From Raphanus sativus (Eukaryota > Streptophyta > Magnoliopsida > Brassicales > Brassicaceae): a DNA stretch of 64,000 nt. The notes below the pieces were generated by a model. It was not told the origin of the DNA and ran no database searches. It worked only from the letters and a program-made list of their open reading frames with translations. The translations under genes were made by a program, and so were the position numbers. Numbering within the stretch: the stretch's first letter is position 1; every line of letters begins with the position of its first letter. Below, piece by piece: positions 36,273 to 48,228 of the stretch. Where the stretch lies: the NCBI RefSeq assembly GCF_000801105.2, contig NC_079517.1, positions 10,230,001 to 10,294,000 of the forward strand. Direction: 5' to 3'.

Positions 36273-36918
36273 TCAGGCAAGAGGATCCTCCTCTCTAGCT
36301 CTCCTCAGCAGTTCTGCTCTAACCCGCTTTACCTCCGCTTCCTTCTCCATTCTCTCTTGCTGCACATAAACACGTTTTTGTTGTTATCAGATACACTCGT
36401 CACTACTTCATCAATGTGAGCTTAGCCTCCTAATCAAAAATGCAAACACCAATCTCCGTGCAGTTTCAGATCCCTTAATCACTACTTAATCAAGTCCAAG
36501 AAGAACTAATCAACGAGATGTTTTCATCACTACCTAATCAATTGCTCCCACAATCTCTTGTGCTTTCACATTAAAAAAAAAGATGACATATTGAAGTTAA
36601 TAAATCAAACACAAGTTAAGGTTAGCTTCTCATCATGACATCTTACGTGATGAACTTTCCAAATGTAATCTGATCTCAAATGCAATCTGAGGATAATTAA
36701 ATCAAATTCGATAGCCTAGGGTTTGACCTCAATCGCAATAACTCGATTATCTCGAAGATTTATGATACAATCGACGCCCAAAAGCATGGCAAAAGATGAG
36801 AGAGGAAGAGAACCTTCTCGTCTTGGTGAAGAGCGATCCAGACATGAACTTTGTCCATGGACTGCCAGAAGGCGAAAGCAGCCAATGTCATCCCAAAGTA
36901 GGTCAACACCTTCACCAT
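36273..36918 (-). CDS. Small mitochondrial complex I-associated protein, 63 aa
   Basis: Two exons, 36814-36918 (35 codons) and 36273-36359 (28 codons plus stop), joined by a GT-AG intron of 454 bases in phase 0. The protein starts MVKVLTYFGMTLAAFAFWQSMDK, with a single hydrophobic span at about 4-19. It continues VHVWIALHQDEK and ends in a charged helix rich in Arg/Glu (KEAEVKRVRAELL) with a DPLA C-terminus. From memory this matches Arabidopsis At1g67785, a plant protein found with mitochondrial complex I and assigned as the SGDH/NDUB5 type accessory subunit; that assignment is recall, not sequence proof. Neither exon stands out by length, and longer chance frames overlap exon 1 on both strands. 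Its position between the pectate lyase and CSK matches Arabidopsis order. Confidence 0.85.
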
Positions 36919-37939
36919 CTTCTTCTTCTCTTCTTCGCCTTAAGCTTCTTCTGCTGCTTTTTTCGAGAAGAAGAGTCGCTGATCGATCGGGAAGAAGCAC
37001 TTGATGTTTGCGGGGCAGTGATCTAGTGCGGAAAGATGCACCTAACTACTGTGTTACCGCCGCTGAGTGGACCGGCTAATCGTGAAAATGACACGTTTGG
37101 TTAAGGTAATATGTTCATAGAACCGGACCCGAACTTAAAAAAAAAAATTATAATATTTGCAAATAACGGTTTCTGCATATTGGATACTGAAAACAAGTAA
37201 AATCTAACCGAAACTGAATAGAACATCAAATACTATCCAAATATCTAAAATATAATTTATATAACAAAAATATTAATTGTATTTAATTTTAAAATTTAAA
37301 GTATTAATTATAAACTAAACTATCCAAATAATTAAATTATCCGAGTCTTCTTATCCAAAAATATTTAAATTACCAAAAAACTAAATTATCTACAAATCGG
37401 AACCAAAAACAAATTGAACCCATAAATTTATCTGATATAAGCCAGTTATAAATATTGTCATCTAAACTAAAAAAAAAATTAAAATGACTGAACCCAAATC
37501 AAATTAAATTTCATAAATTACTGAACTATTCCTGTATCTCTGTAGAGCTGAAAAAAAAAATCGAGAACAACAAAATATAATTGAACCAGAAACTGAATAC
37601 CCATACTAGTCAGACATATTACTATCATTTTATATCGTGTTAGGACATTTGTTGCCTTTTTATTCTTGTTGGTTACCACTTCAGTTCAAGTTTCAGATTT
37701 GTTCGGATAAGAAAATTTAAGAGATAGTATGATTGACGTGGGGGAGAAGCTATGCATGTATGCAGTAAGAATACTTTTTACTACCGCAAAGTTTAAGATA
37801 AGTATGATGAAGTACCCTATTACATCTTCAAGCCAAAATCTATTTTAACATCACCATATACGTTAATTACAAAACATAAAAATAAGAAAATATAAAGAAA
37901 CACAAACTAGTTTTCCGGAGAACACAACTAGATATAATT
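36919..37939. other. Spacer between the 63-aa gene and RLP copy 1
   Basis: Upstream region of the 63-aa gene followed by AT-rich DNA. No gene recognised. The part next to 37940 is probably the RLP 3' UTR. Confidence 0.5.
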
Positions 37940-40057
37940 TCAGTTTACAAGAGATGTGCTTAACGAGCACTTGGGGTGAATGAGTTTTCTTCGACCAAAC
38001 TTTTCTGTGAGCCGTTCCTGATTGTGTGAAGTGAAGATATGTCCAATCACCAACCCGCAAAACATACCAGGTCCATATGCTATCACAGCTGCAACCCAAC
38101 TAAACATTTCTTCCTCCGCTTCTGAATATTCATCAGCTTCCTGTACTGTAGGAGGACTCACGGCATGGAGTGATCCACATATTTCTTCAAGGCCGTAGAG
38201 TCCAAAGTTTTCCGAGAATGAAGAACAGTTTTGCCTTTCAAATTGTGTGCCACGAGGCACTGGACCTCCGAGAAGGTTATGAGAAAAATTCATGTATGAT
38301 AGAAACCCAAGATTACCAAGATCTTGTGGGATCTGACCTGATAACTTATTACTCGAAAGATCCAACGTCTCCAGACTCGTCAAATTCGCCAATGATCTCG
38401 GGATCTCGCTTGTGAAGACGTTATCCGACAAGTTCAGAAGACGTAACCCCTTCAATAAACCAATGGATTCAGGGATTTCTCCGGATATTCCGTTACAAGA
38501 AAAATCAACGGCTCTGAAGTCTTGTCGTATTCGATCAAACCTTGTCTCAACTCCTTTATTAACCATTTCCATCGACCTATATATTGATTCCGGGAATAAC
38601 CCCATGTAACGAGCAACCTTCGTGGGATTCACCATGTAGTCACTTCCTTTGGTCAAAGTGGTCATTTCACGCCAGTTGAGAAAATAGTGAGGTGGAAGCG
38701 TTCCGGTGAAGTCATTATGCGAAATATCAATCACTCTTAAACTCTGAAACCCATTGGACGACACGTGAGGATGATACAACGTTCCGTAGAACTCGTTTGA
38801 TCTGAGGCTGAGAACGTTTAACGACGGTAGAGATCCCAACCAAGATGGAAACTCGTCCTTGATTCTGTTGCTCGCCACGTTCACAAGCTGTAGAGCTTTG
38901 CAGTTGATTAACGACTTTGGAAACTTTCCCTCTAGCTGGTTGAGACCGACGTCGATTGATCGTAACTTGGTTGCATCGCCGAATATATCCGGAAGAACTC
39001 CACTGAAACTATTGTTGCGCAGACTCATGTCGAGAAGTGAAACAATGGCATTCCTTAAACATGTCGGAATAGAGCCGTTGAAGCGATTGTTAGACAAATC
39101 TAATAAGCTTAACCCTTTGAGATTGCATATCCAATGAGGCAACGGGCCGTGGAATGAATTGGAACTCAGATCCAACACTTGGACCAACAATGTCTCTTGC
39201 GAAGGGGTTTCGAAACTGTTGAAAGAGTTGTGACAAATCATCATAGTCGACAATCTCCATAAGAAACCTGGGACTTCACCTTCCAACTTGTTCTTGGAAA
39301 GATGTAGGTCCTTGAGATCGACTAGCTTTGATAAAGATCTAGGGATCGACCCTGTGAAGTTGTTGTGGCTAAGATATAACCGTCTGAGGTTGAGAAATTT
39401 AGATATGGATTCCGGGATTGGACCGTTGAATCTGTTATGATCGAGATTTAAAAACTCAAGCTCTAATGAAGAAGTATTCACAAACTCTATAGGTCCAGTG
39501 AATTGGTTTACTCCCAAATCAACAGATTGTAACGAAGGAATAGAGAACAAGGATTTAGGAAAATGCCCTATAAATGAGTTGTTGTTAAGGGATATAAGTC
39601 TTAGCTTCTTTAGGTTTTCAATAGAAGTCGGAACTGCACCTACCAGATAATTGGCTGACAGGTCAAGATTTGTGAGGTGAGAAAGGTTTTCTAGCGAAGA
39701 AGGAATCTCACCATGGAGATTGCAATTGCTAAGGTTTAGGTGATGAAGAAATTGGAGTTTAAAAAGACTACTGTTTGTTTTCAAAGAGTTGTTGAGAGGT
39801 GTTTCATGAAGGTCGAGAGATATCACCTGGCCATATTTATCATCGCATGTGACACCACTCCAAAGACAGCAATCAGTGCTCTTATTCCACGAACTTATGT
39901 TTGACTCATCAGTTGGAAACTCGTCTTTGAATTCTAGAAGAGCATCTCTCTGGTCGTGGAGGCAAAAGTGGAGCGTAGGAGAAGCAAAGGTGTGAATTAG
40001 GAGTGAGAAATAGATGGTAACAACACCACAAAAGCAATAACAATGGCCTTCTATCAT
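37940..40057 (-). CDS. LRR receptor-like protein (RLP)
   Basis: An intronless 705-residue protein. It has a signal peptide (about 1-30) and an LRR N-terminal cap with [15 protein letters not shown] and the [10 protein letters not shown] cysteine pair. About 20 LRRs of the plant extracellular LxxLxLxxNxxxGxIP type follow. An island near the C-terminal repeats has [12 protein letters not shown], then four more LRRs, an acidic juxtamembrane stretch, one transmembrane helix with G-xxx-G character ([16 protein letters not shown]) and a short basic tail without kinase. RLPs signal through partner kinases such as SOBIR1 and many detect pathogen patterns. It most resembles Arabidopsis RLP11/RLP12 (recalled; RLP12 about 850 aa), so this copy has fewer LRRs. 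I start at MIEGHCYC, which aligns with the paralog; the frame extends 20 codons upstream without signal-peptide character. Confidence 0.9.
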   Translation of the reverse strand: MIEGHCYCFCGVVTIYFSLLIHTFASPTLHFCLHDQRDALLEFKDEFPTDESNISSWNKSTDCCLWSGVTCDDKYGQVISLDLHETPLNNSLKTNSSLFKLQFLHHLNLSNCNLHGEIPSSLENLSHLTNLDLSANYLVGAVPTSIENLKKLRLISLNNNSFIGHFPKSLFSIPSLQSVDLGVNQFTGPIEFVNTSSLELEFLNLDHNRFNGPIPESISKFLNLRRLYLSHNNFTGSIPRSLSKLVDLKDLHLSKNKLEGEVPGFLWRLSTMMICHNSFNSFETPSQETLLVQVLDLSSNSFHGPLPHWICNLKGLSLLDLSNNRFNGSIPTCLRNAIVSLLDMSLRNNSFSGVLPDIFGDATKLRSIDVGLNQLEGKFPKSLINCKALQLVNVASNRIKDEFPSWLGSLPSLNVLSLRSNEFYGTLYHPHVSSNGFQSLRVIDISHNDFTGTLPPHYFLNWREMTTLTKGSDYMVNPTKVARYMGLFPESIYRSMEMVNKGVETRFDRIRQDFRAVDFSCNGISGEIPESIGLLKGLRLLNLSDNVFTSEIPRSLANLTSLETLDLSSNKLSGQIPQDLGNLGFLSYMNFSHNLLGGPVPRGTQFERQNCSSFSENFGLYGLEEICGSLHAVSPPTVQEADEYSEAEEEMFSWVAAVIAYGPGMFCGLVIGHIFTSHNQERLTEKFGRRKLIHPKCSLSTSLVN

Positions 40058-41402
40058 CGTATCTGTATTTTTTTTTAAATGTGTTGTACGTAATGGGTTA
40101 TATGATGTATGCTTCACTAGTTTTATTTAAGTAGAAGAAGAAGAGAAAAAACTCATTAATGGGGCATGTGGCTTAGCAAGTCTTACATCAACTAGTCCGT
40201 TTGGTTGACTTCTCCTAGTCTTCCGTTCCCTCACGTCAAAGAATTGGACCACTTGTCTCAAAAGTCTTCGCATAAACCATTACCATTCAATCCTGTCCAA
40301 AGCATCTCTTAAACATACATATTGAGTTCATTCGTTGGCTATTTGGATAACTATACCAAAACAAAACAAAACAAAACAAAACAAAATTTTGATTGGCTCT
40401 ATTAGGACATCGCTCTGCCATACTTTTGTAAACGATTACATGAAGAGTATTTACCAAAACGATCAACTTCAGTTTTCTTTGACATTTGAACAAACAGTTT
40501 GTATTTATGCAAACCATTCAAAAAAATCTCAACAGATGTGCCACCAATAGTCAAACAAAATTAGTTGACTAATAAAGTCAAACAAACAAACTGTTTTCAA
40601 ATCTTTGAGAATATGTATTTTAATTATAAAAACTAAATAACAAAGAATAATGAAATTAGATTCTGATTTTATTTTGATCTTTCAGATCTTATTCTATAAT
40701 GGATTTATCCTTTCGAGGTACTATTACAATTGTTAAGCTATATTCAATCTCTTGTTCTTTTTTGAGTAGTTGCTAGATCATTTCATATATAAAAAATTTA
40801 AGTCGCCTTTTTTAGTAGTCGTAATCTCTCCCTTTGTTTCTAGAAATCGCACCGGAAACTTTGGTTAGTAAGTTGATAATGCGGCCGAGAGACCGTTCCG
40901 ATTTACATATGTGACTATTTGTATAGTCATGATCATAAAGCAGAGGAGTGTACGGGAAAGGATAGTATGATGAGGGCGGGGGTACGTTGAGACCAACAGT
41001 TTCTGTGCCCCCCTGGCTAAAGTTTATCCTCCCTTAAAATAATTAGTGTAACCTCTTTAAGTTTCTACGATCCAAATTATAAAACCTGAGTATGATCGAC
41101 TGTGGCCTGTGGGAGAAGCAAGAGTTATGTATAAAAAGAAGAAAAAAACAGGTATGCACGAGTGGATAGTAAGCTATGTATATCAGAGAAGGAAGGCCTT
41201 TCACTAGGCTACGCAATTTTAAGACTTTACGTAGGATGAAGTTCCCGTATTACATTTTTAAGCCAAGGTATATTGAATACCACCATATACGGTTATTACA
41301 AAAACATTAAACAGAAAAGTAGTCTTTTGGAGAACACATCGATCTGGGAAAACACAGTATAAGTAGAACCAATAAGTTGGACAAGATATGTCTTACAAAT
41401 GT
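40058..41402. other. Spacer between the tandem RLP genes
   Basis: Contains the RLP copy 1 promoter. Parts of it (around 40200-40280 and 40820-40870) resemble the DNA upstream of RLP copy 2 (43930-44060), so the duplication unit included upstream sequence. A CAAAA repeat sits at 40357-40386. Confidence 0.6.
40357..40386. repeat. (CAAAA)6 microsatellite
   Basis: Six tandem CAAAA units in the upstream region of RLP copy 1. Confidence 0.85.
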
Positions 41403-43708
41403 TTAATAGATATACTGCAGGAGATGGGGGAACCATTCCTGACTGTTTGAAGCGAAGATATGTCCAATCACCAATCCACATAATAGACCAGGTCCATAGG
41501 CAATTGCAGCTGCAACCCAATTGATCATTCGTTCTTCTTCTGCCTCTGAATAATTCTCGGCTTGCTGTGTTGTAGGACTCGGGACATGGCTTTGATCTCC
41601 ACATATTTCTTCGAGGCCATACAGTCCAGCGTTGTCCAAGAATGAAGAACATTTCTGTCTTTGAAACTGTGTGCCACGTGGAACTGGACCTCGGAGAAGA
41701 TTATGGGAAAAGTTCATGTATGAAAGAAAAGAGAGTTTACTAAAATCTTGAGGGATTTGACCTGACAAGTTATTACTCGAGAGGTCTAATGCCTCGAGGT
41801 CGGTCAAATTTGCCAATGATCGTGGGATATGGCCTGTGAAGGCGTTACCTGACAAGTTGAGAAGACGCAATTCCTTCAAGAAGCCAATGGATTCAGGGAT
41901 TTTGCCATAAATTTTGTTTCCGGAAAAATCAATGGCTCTAAAATCCTGTCGGATTCGCTCAAAGCTCGTCTCTACTCCTTTCATAACCATTTCCATTGAG
42001 CGGAAGATTGATTCCGGGAATAAACGTGTGTAGCGTGAACCCTTCATGAAATTCACCATGTAGTCAGTTCCTTGGTTTAACACGGTCATTTCACGCCAGC
42101 TGGAAAAATAGTGAGGTGGGAGAGTTCCAGCGAAGTCATTATGAGAAACATCAATCACTCTTAAACTCTGAAACCCAATGGACACATGGGGATGATACAA
42201 CAGCCCATAGAACTGGTTTGATCTGAGACTGACAACGTTTAATGATGGTAGAGATCCCAACCAAGATGGAAACGTGTCCTTGATTCTGTTGCCTTCCACA
42301 CTCACGAGTTGCAGATCCTTGCAATGAATCAAAGACTTTGGAAATTTTCCTTCCAGCTGGTTTTGACTAACATCGAATAGTCGTAGCTCGGTAGCAACAT
42401 CAAACATATCTGGAAGAACTCCGCTGAAACTATTGTTACGTAGACTCAGGTCGAAAAGATAAACGATGGAGGTCCTTAAACATGTAGGAATCGAGCCATT
42501 AAAGAGATTGTTAGACAAATCTAACACGCTTAACCATTTAAGCTTGCAGATCCAATGGGGGAATGGTCCTCGGAATGAATTTGAACTCAGGTCCAACATT
42601 TGGATCGATGATGATTCTCGTGGAAATTTCTCAAAACTGCTGAAAGAATTGTGAGAAATCATCATCGTGTCCATTCTCCATAAGAAACCTGGCACTTGAC
42701 CTTCCAACTTGTTTTTGGAAAGTTGTAAATCGTGGAGGTCAACTAACTTTGACATAGATTTAGGGACTGGACCAGTGAAATTGTTGTGGGTAAGATATAA
42801 CTGTTCGAGGCTGAGAAATTTAGATATTGATTCTGGGATTGGACCGTCGAAACTGTTGTGATCGAGACTTAAAAACTGAAGCTTAGATGAAGATGTATTC
42901 ACAAACTCGATAGGTCCCGTGAATTGGTTTACTCCTAAATCAACAGACTGTAACCGAGGAAGGGAGAACAAGGATTTAGGGAAAGGTCCGAGGAATGAGT
43001 TGTAAGCAACATCGAATAGCTCCAAGTTGTGGAACCCACTCATATCTAGTGGAAGCGTGGATGTGAGGTTATTAGAGCGGAGGCTAAACTGAGAAAGCTT
43101 GGTTAAATTGGTGAACCAAATAGGAATATTGCCACGTAAAGAGTTGTGGTCGAGGGACATGACTCTTAGCTCGTTTAGGTGTCCGATAGAAGTAGGAATT
43201 TCACCTTCCAAATAATTAGCTAAAAGGTCAAAATTTGTGAGACGAGAAAGGTTTCCTATGGAAAGAGGAATGACTCCTATGAGATAGTTATACACTTATA
43301 CTCAAGGCTAAGGTAGCGTAGATGGTTCAAGGTGCCTATTAAAGCTGGAATCTCACCTTGGAGATCGCAAGCCCCAAGGTTCAGGTGACGAAGATAGTGG
43401 AGTCTGAAAAGGCTACTATTAGTTTTCAAGGAGCTGTTGAGAGATGTGTCATGAAGGTCGAGGGATATCACCTGGCCAGATTTTTCATTGCATGTGACAC
43501 CGTTCCAAAGACAGCAATCACTGCTCTTATTCCACGAGCTTAGGTTTGACTCATCAATTGGTGGAAACTCGTCTCTGAATTCCAGGAGAGCATCCCTCTG
43601 GTCGTTGCGGCAATTAAAGTGGAGCGTGGGGGAAGCAAGGGTGTGGATTAGGAGTGAGAAATTGATGGTAACGATACCACAAAAGAAATAACAATGGCTT
43701 CGGATCAT
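41403..43708 (-). pseudogene. LRR receptor-like protein, frameshifted copy
   Basis: A tandem paralog of 37940-40057. The 5' part (43708 to about 43290) encodes the signal peptide, the cap with [17 protein letters not shown] and CCLWNGVTC, and the first LRRs. The remainder (about 43295 to 41403) encodes some 20 more LRRs, the YTRLF...EMVMKGVE island, the acidic juxtamembrane stretch and the transmembrane helix ([19 protein letters not shown]). The two parts are in different frames. At 43289-43300 an extra eight bases, a near-duplication of TATAAGTG, break an otherwise continuous LRR, and the 5' frame stops about five codons later. The 3' tail also differs ([11 protein letters not shown]). The remaining 630 codons are clean, so the lesion is recent, polymorphic or an assembly error. 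Confidence 0.8.
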
Positions 43709-44664
43709 CTTTTTTTTCTTTAAGTCTGTGATGGGTTATATGCTGTATGCAGTATGCTTCACTGATTCTCTTTAAGTAGAAAAGCAAAAGGAAAAAAAAT
43801 AACTCTTTAGTGGGGCTGTGACTTATAAAATCTTGCTTCAACTCGTCGGGTTCGGTTGACTTGCGTCAACTTTAGTGGGGCTGTGCTTTAGAAAATCTTT
43901 AGTGGGGATGTGGGCTGTGGCTTAGAAAATCTTGCGTCAACTCCCGCTCCCCATCGTCAAAGAATTGGACCATTGGTCTCAAAAGTCTCTTACATAATAA
44001 TGTTAAGTTATTTTTTCAATAGTCAGAATCTCTCCATTTGTTTTTTTTTATAAATCGCACGAGAAACTTCAAACACAGTTTTTATTTATATTTGGACCTT
44101 GTGAACCTATAAAATTTGTATGTAGCACCATTTGTCCATAAAATTTATTTAAAAACAATTATTCCCTTTGTCAGCTTTCTTAAATTTTTCTGTTACGACT
44201 TCGAATTCGCTTTGTGTGTTGATTTATTTGCTTGAATCTAAAGAATGCAAGGATAATTTTTTTTCTCAGTTTAGAACAGCCGATTACTACGTCTGGAGAG
44301 AATTTGTGCTCTCAAGCCTTCACTAGAATAGTAATCGAAAAACTCCTCTGGTGAGAATTACAATCACCGATACAAATACTATATAAAATCATCTAATGTT
44401 TGAGTTCTTTGTTTCAGGTACCAGTGTAGTACAAAACACTCAGACAGTTGTATCGAGGACACCGAGCTAAAGCCGCTTCACCACTAAAGTCTCGAGCTTT
44501 CCGGAGAAGAAGAAGTCGCTATATGATCACCTCTGCTTCTCGTCGGATTCTTTTATGGCCGTTAGGATCAACTCAACCCCAAAACGACGACATCCTCTTA
44601 TACTTGTACCGGATGGGCTCAATTCAAGAATTCACCAGCCACTTGATCTACCTGTAATCCCAAA
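43709..44664. other. Spacer upstream of RLP copy 2
   Basis: Holds the presumed RLP copy 2 promoter and a short direct repetition around 43860-43940 (GTGGGGCTGTG type words). A slightly GC-richer stretch at 44440-44660 has open frames on the plus strand but no motif I recognise. Confidence 0.5.
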
Positions 44665-45314
44665 CTAGATTTTGACCCGCGCTTTGGAAGCGCGGAATAT
44701 TTTACGATGAAAAAAATCACTAATAACTTAACAAATATTTTGGTAATTTTTAAAGAGTATGTATTTAAAATATTTTTTGCAGCTAAATCAGTGTTTTTAA
44801 ATTCAACCCGATTGTGATTATACCGGTTAATCCGAAGATCTGACAATTCAATTTAGGTTTTTAAAATATTCATATTAAAAAAAAATCACTAAAACCCGAG
44901 ATTAACCGATTGAGCTGATGGATGACCGATATGTAATCTAATTGGATTTAAATTGTAATAGTTTCATAATTTGTAATCTTATAATCCAAATTTTAAAGTT
45001 CATTATTTTGCAATTTATGAAATTATAACGTTTCTACAAAATTTAAAAAAAAAATGATATATATAAAATAACTAAGATTAATTATTGTATTGTTTGGAAA
45101 CATTGATAGTAGTATAGAAAATATATTGTTTGGAAACATTGATAAAAGTATAAAGAAATAAGTATATTGTTTGGAAACATGGATAGTAGTATAAAGAAAG
45201 GAACATTAGTAATTTAATGTAGGTTTAACTATAAAATATAAAGATGTATTTAATTTAAAAACTTACAAAATAAATGTTAGGTCCAATAAAATGTTTCTGT
45301 TTTAATAAGATAGA
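44665..45314 (-). mobile_element. Non-autonomous Helitron
   Basis: On the minus strand it begins TCTATCTTATTAAAACAG (45314) and ends with the hairpin CCGCGCTTCCAAAGCGCGG, TCAAAAT and CTAG (44665-44668). It is flanked by A (44664) and T (45315). It carries a roughly 40-bp tandem repeat at 45088-45200. 650 bp, no coding sequence. Confidence 0.85.
45088..45200. repeat. Tandem repeat inside a Helitron
   Basis: Three copies of a roughly 40-bp unit starting TATTGTTTGGAAACAT, with small differences between copies. Confidence 0.75.
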
Positions 45315-45529
45315 TGGCCATTTGGTTTATGGCCCATATTAGAGTCTTGGGTTTAGACACAAGCCCACATCGTCAATTTCAATTTCTAAAAGCAGGTTTA
45401 TAGTCATCTAGTTTACGGAAAAACAACTATTCCATACCCAAGGTATTACAATATATAGAGTTTTCATATCCGATATATACCAAAGTGCAAAAACATACTT
45501 GAACTTTTGAAAATTTCAAATAACATACA

Positions 45530-46407
45530 TCTATCTTATTAAAACAGAATCATTACAACTTCTTCTAGGTGGATTTTAAAGTTGGACCTTATGTAATTAA
45601 TGCTATATTAATCTACTTATTATTAGACATTGCATTTTTTATAAATAATTAATATCAACTATTACCATAGTTTTTCAGTTCTTACCTTATTATTATATCC
45701 ACTACGCATGTTTCCTTATATTGCATATATTTAACTATAAGCTAGATACATCCACTAGCATATTATACTATAAAATAGATTACTAATAATATATCTACTA
45801 ACATATAATACTATACGACAGATTACTAATAATCCAATATATTATGATATTATCTGTATTCATTAACTTGCATCTATCAATATTAGCAATACTATGAAGA
45901 CGACTAACTCTATACTTTGAACCTATAAACCATGATATACTAATTTATAACAAAAATGATATTACTGTTACAAATTAGTTTTTATAAAAATTATTTATAG
46001 CAGCAATTTGTTATATAAGATAAATTTAATGAAGATCCAAATATTTTTTTTCCTGTTCAGAAAAAAGAAACCTACGAATATATACCATTAAGTTAGCCAA
46101 AAATCTTTCGAATAAATAGTAAATCTCACCAACCAAAAAAAATGAATTAAAAATATAACAAAAGATATTATGTTTGAAATTTAGCTCACTGGATCGGGTA
46201 TAAATCTGTTCATTTCAGGTATGAGTTCTTCGAGTTCTCAACATTTGGATCTAAGTAGGTATTTGATTTCTTTTTGTCCGGGTCGATTTTTTTGGTTCCG
46301 GATCATTCTAACTTTTTTATATTATAAATCTTAAATAATATACAACATGTATATAAAATATGTGAATCAAAAGATAAACCCGCGCAGGCGCGCGGGTCAT
46401 GATCTAG
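45530..46407 (+). mobile_element. Non-autonomous Helitron
   Basis: Starts TCTATCTTATTAAAACAG after an A, with the same 18 bases as the 44665-45314 element. Ends with the GC-rich hairpin CCCGCGCAGGCGCGCGGG and CTAG (46404-46407) before a T. 878 bp, non-coding. It is in opposite orientation to its neighbour 215 bp away. Confidence 0.85.
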
Positions 46408-47044
46408 TATTATTTATATTTTGATGAAATCATACACCAGTCGCTACATCAACTGTCATATCATCTAATTTTGCTGACATAAATACTAAATCATCTTATT
46501 TTGCATGACATAGATGTTACGTCAACTAATTTTACTGACAAGAATGACACGTATACAATTTTATAAAGAGAAAAATAAAACAAAATATTCATCTTATATA
46601 TATTTTTTAAATGTAACGTTTATAAATTTTATATTTAGTAAAACTATCAAAATTAATTTAAAAATAAATTTTAATCTTATATGAGAAATAAATTCGTAAA
46701 TATTATATAATAATTTTTATTATAAATTCTTTAAATGTAGCGTTTGGAACCCGTTAGGTTCAGGTCGGATTTTTGGATTTCGGTTCTTTTTTGTAATACA
46801 TCATAGGATTCATACTGGTACTTTTGTAAGTATGGATTGGTATCGGATAAACAAATTCGGTTCGGATCGGTTTTGTATCACATCATACTATAAAGTAATC
46901 ATATATCATTCAAATTCGGGTTATATTAGATCAGTTCAAATAACCTAAAGTAAAATCTAAAATTTAAAAGAAAATCATAACAAATATATATTTAGAGCAT
47001 TTCCAATGTACATCTCTATATTTTCCTCTAAAATAGAGATCTTA
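46408..47044. other. Spacer with MITE-like edge
   Basis: No gene. At 46993-47041 there is a partial copy of the CCTCTAAAATAGAG-type MITE that continues in the next element. Confidence 0.5.
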
Positions 47045-47470
47045 GAGCCTCTCCAACCCATTGTTATTTTCACCTCTATAATAGCATTTAGAGGTGAAAT
47101 TGCTCCAACCCACCTCTATTTCTTCCTCTATAATAGATATCTCTATTTTTTCCTCTATTTATAGAAGAAGAAATAACATTCCTCTATTTTTTACTCTATA
47201 AAATAGAGATTGCTATTTTAGAGAAATACATTGGAGCATATCATACCTCTATTATAGAGTTCATCTATTTTAGAGGTGAAAATAACAAAATACATTGGAG
47301 ATGGTATTTAGAGATGAAAATGACATATCTCTATATTTTCCCCTATACATAGAGAAACTCTATTATAGAAGCATATATTGGAGCAAATCTACCTCTATAA
47401 TAGAATTTTTATATTTTAAAAGAAAATATAGAGATTAAAATAGAGGTGGGTTGGAGTCTTGGAGATGGTC
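47045..47470. mobile_element. Harbinger-like MITE rich in CCTCTAT/ATAGAGG motifs
   Basis: The ends GAGCCTCTCCAACCC and GGAGATGGTC (minus strand GACCATCTCCAAG) are imperfect inverted repeats bordered by TTA on both sides (47042-47044 and 47471-47473). The interior is a dense set of short palindromes (CCTCTATAATAGAGG type) and internal 'ACATTGGAG' words, suggesting one copy inserted into another. Non-coding. Confidence 0.65.
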
Positions 47471-47473
47471 TTA

Positions 47474-48228
47474 TGAAGTAATAATAGCATGGGATTTGAA
47501 TCATTACAGCACATATATTGTGATATGATTGTAAAATTTACTAATATTTCTTTTATATAAGATTAAAATTCTATTATTTAATTAATATATGTTAATTTTA
47601 GTAAATAATATAAATTTTAAAAATTTTACATTTTCTTAAATTTTTTTTTTTATAAAACGACTATTTTTTTGTTTAGAAAATAAAATTGGACATGTAGCAT
47701 CTTATTCACCAAAATTAGCTGATACATCATTTACATCAGTAAAATTAGAAAATGTAATAACTGGTGTGTTGAATGGTGTATAATTTCGCTAAAAATATAG
47801 AGAACATGTATGTTATTTGAAATTTTCAAAAATTTAAATATATTTTTGCACTGTAGTAATCGCGAGATATTGTATATGAAAATAACCGTTTTCCCCTAGT
47901 TTACTTACAAAAATCATTTCAGCTCATATGAATAGGCACCATAGACAATTTTGTTGTCGGTTAGGTTTTATAAAAAAAATGAAAATTATTTAAAGTCTTT
48001 TGCAATTCAGCTTGGTTTGATTTGGTTTCGGTTCGATTGAATTTTTGTTTGGTTGAGTTTGGTTTAATCCAGTGATCCACCAGCGGACACGACGCCGTTT
48101 CCTAGAGTGAGTCATTTCAGTCTACTTTGCAATCCCAATCATCATCATTGCATCATCGTCTTCCTCCTCCTCGCAGAGTTTCAGTTCAGTCTCATCCACA
48201 CACACAACTAACTAACTCTCCCACAGTG
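47474..48228. other. Upstream region of CSK
   Basis: AT-rich to about 47990, then the presumed promoter and leader of CSK. No separate gene. Confidence 0.55.

Noticed and set aside
44448..44657. Arg-rich 69-codon frame next to a Helitron
   Set aside because: No recognisable domain, and competing frames are equally open; could not be supported as a gene.
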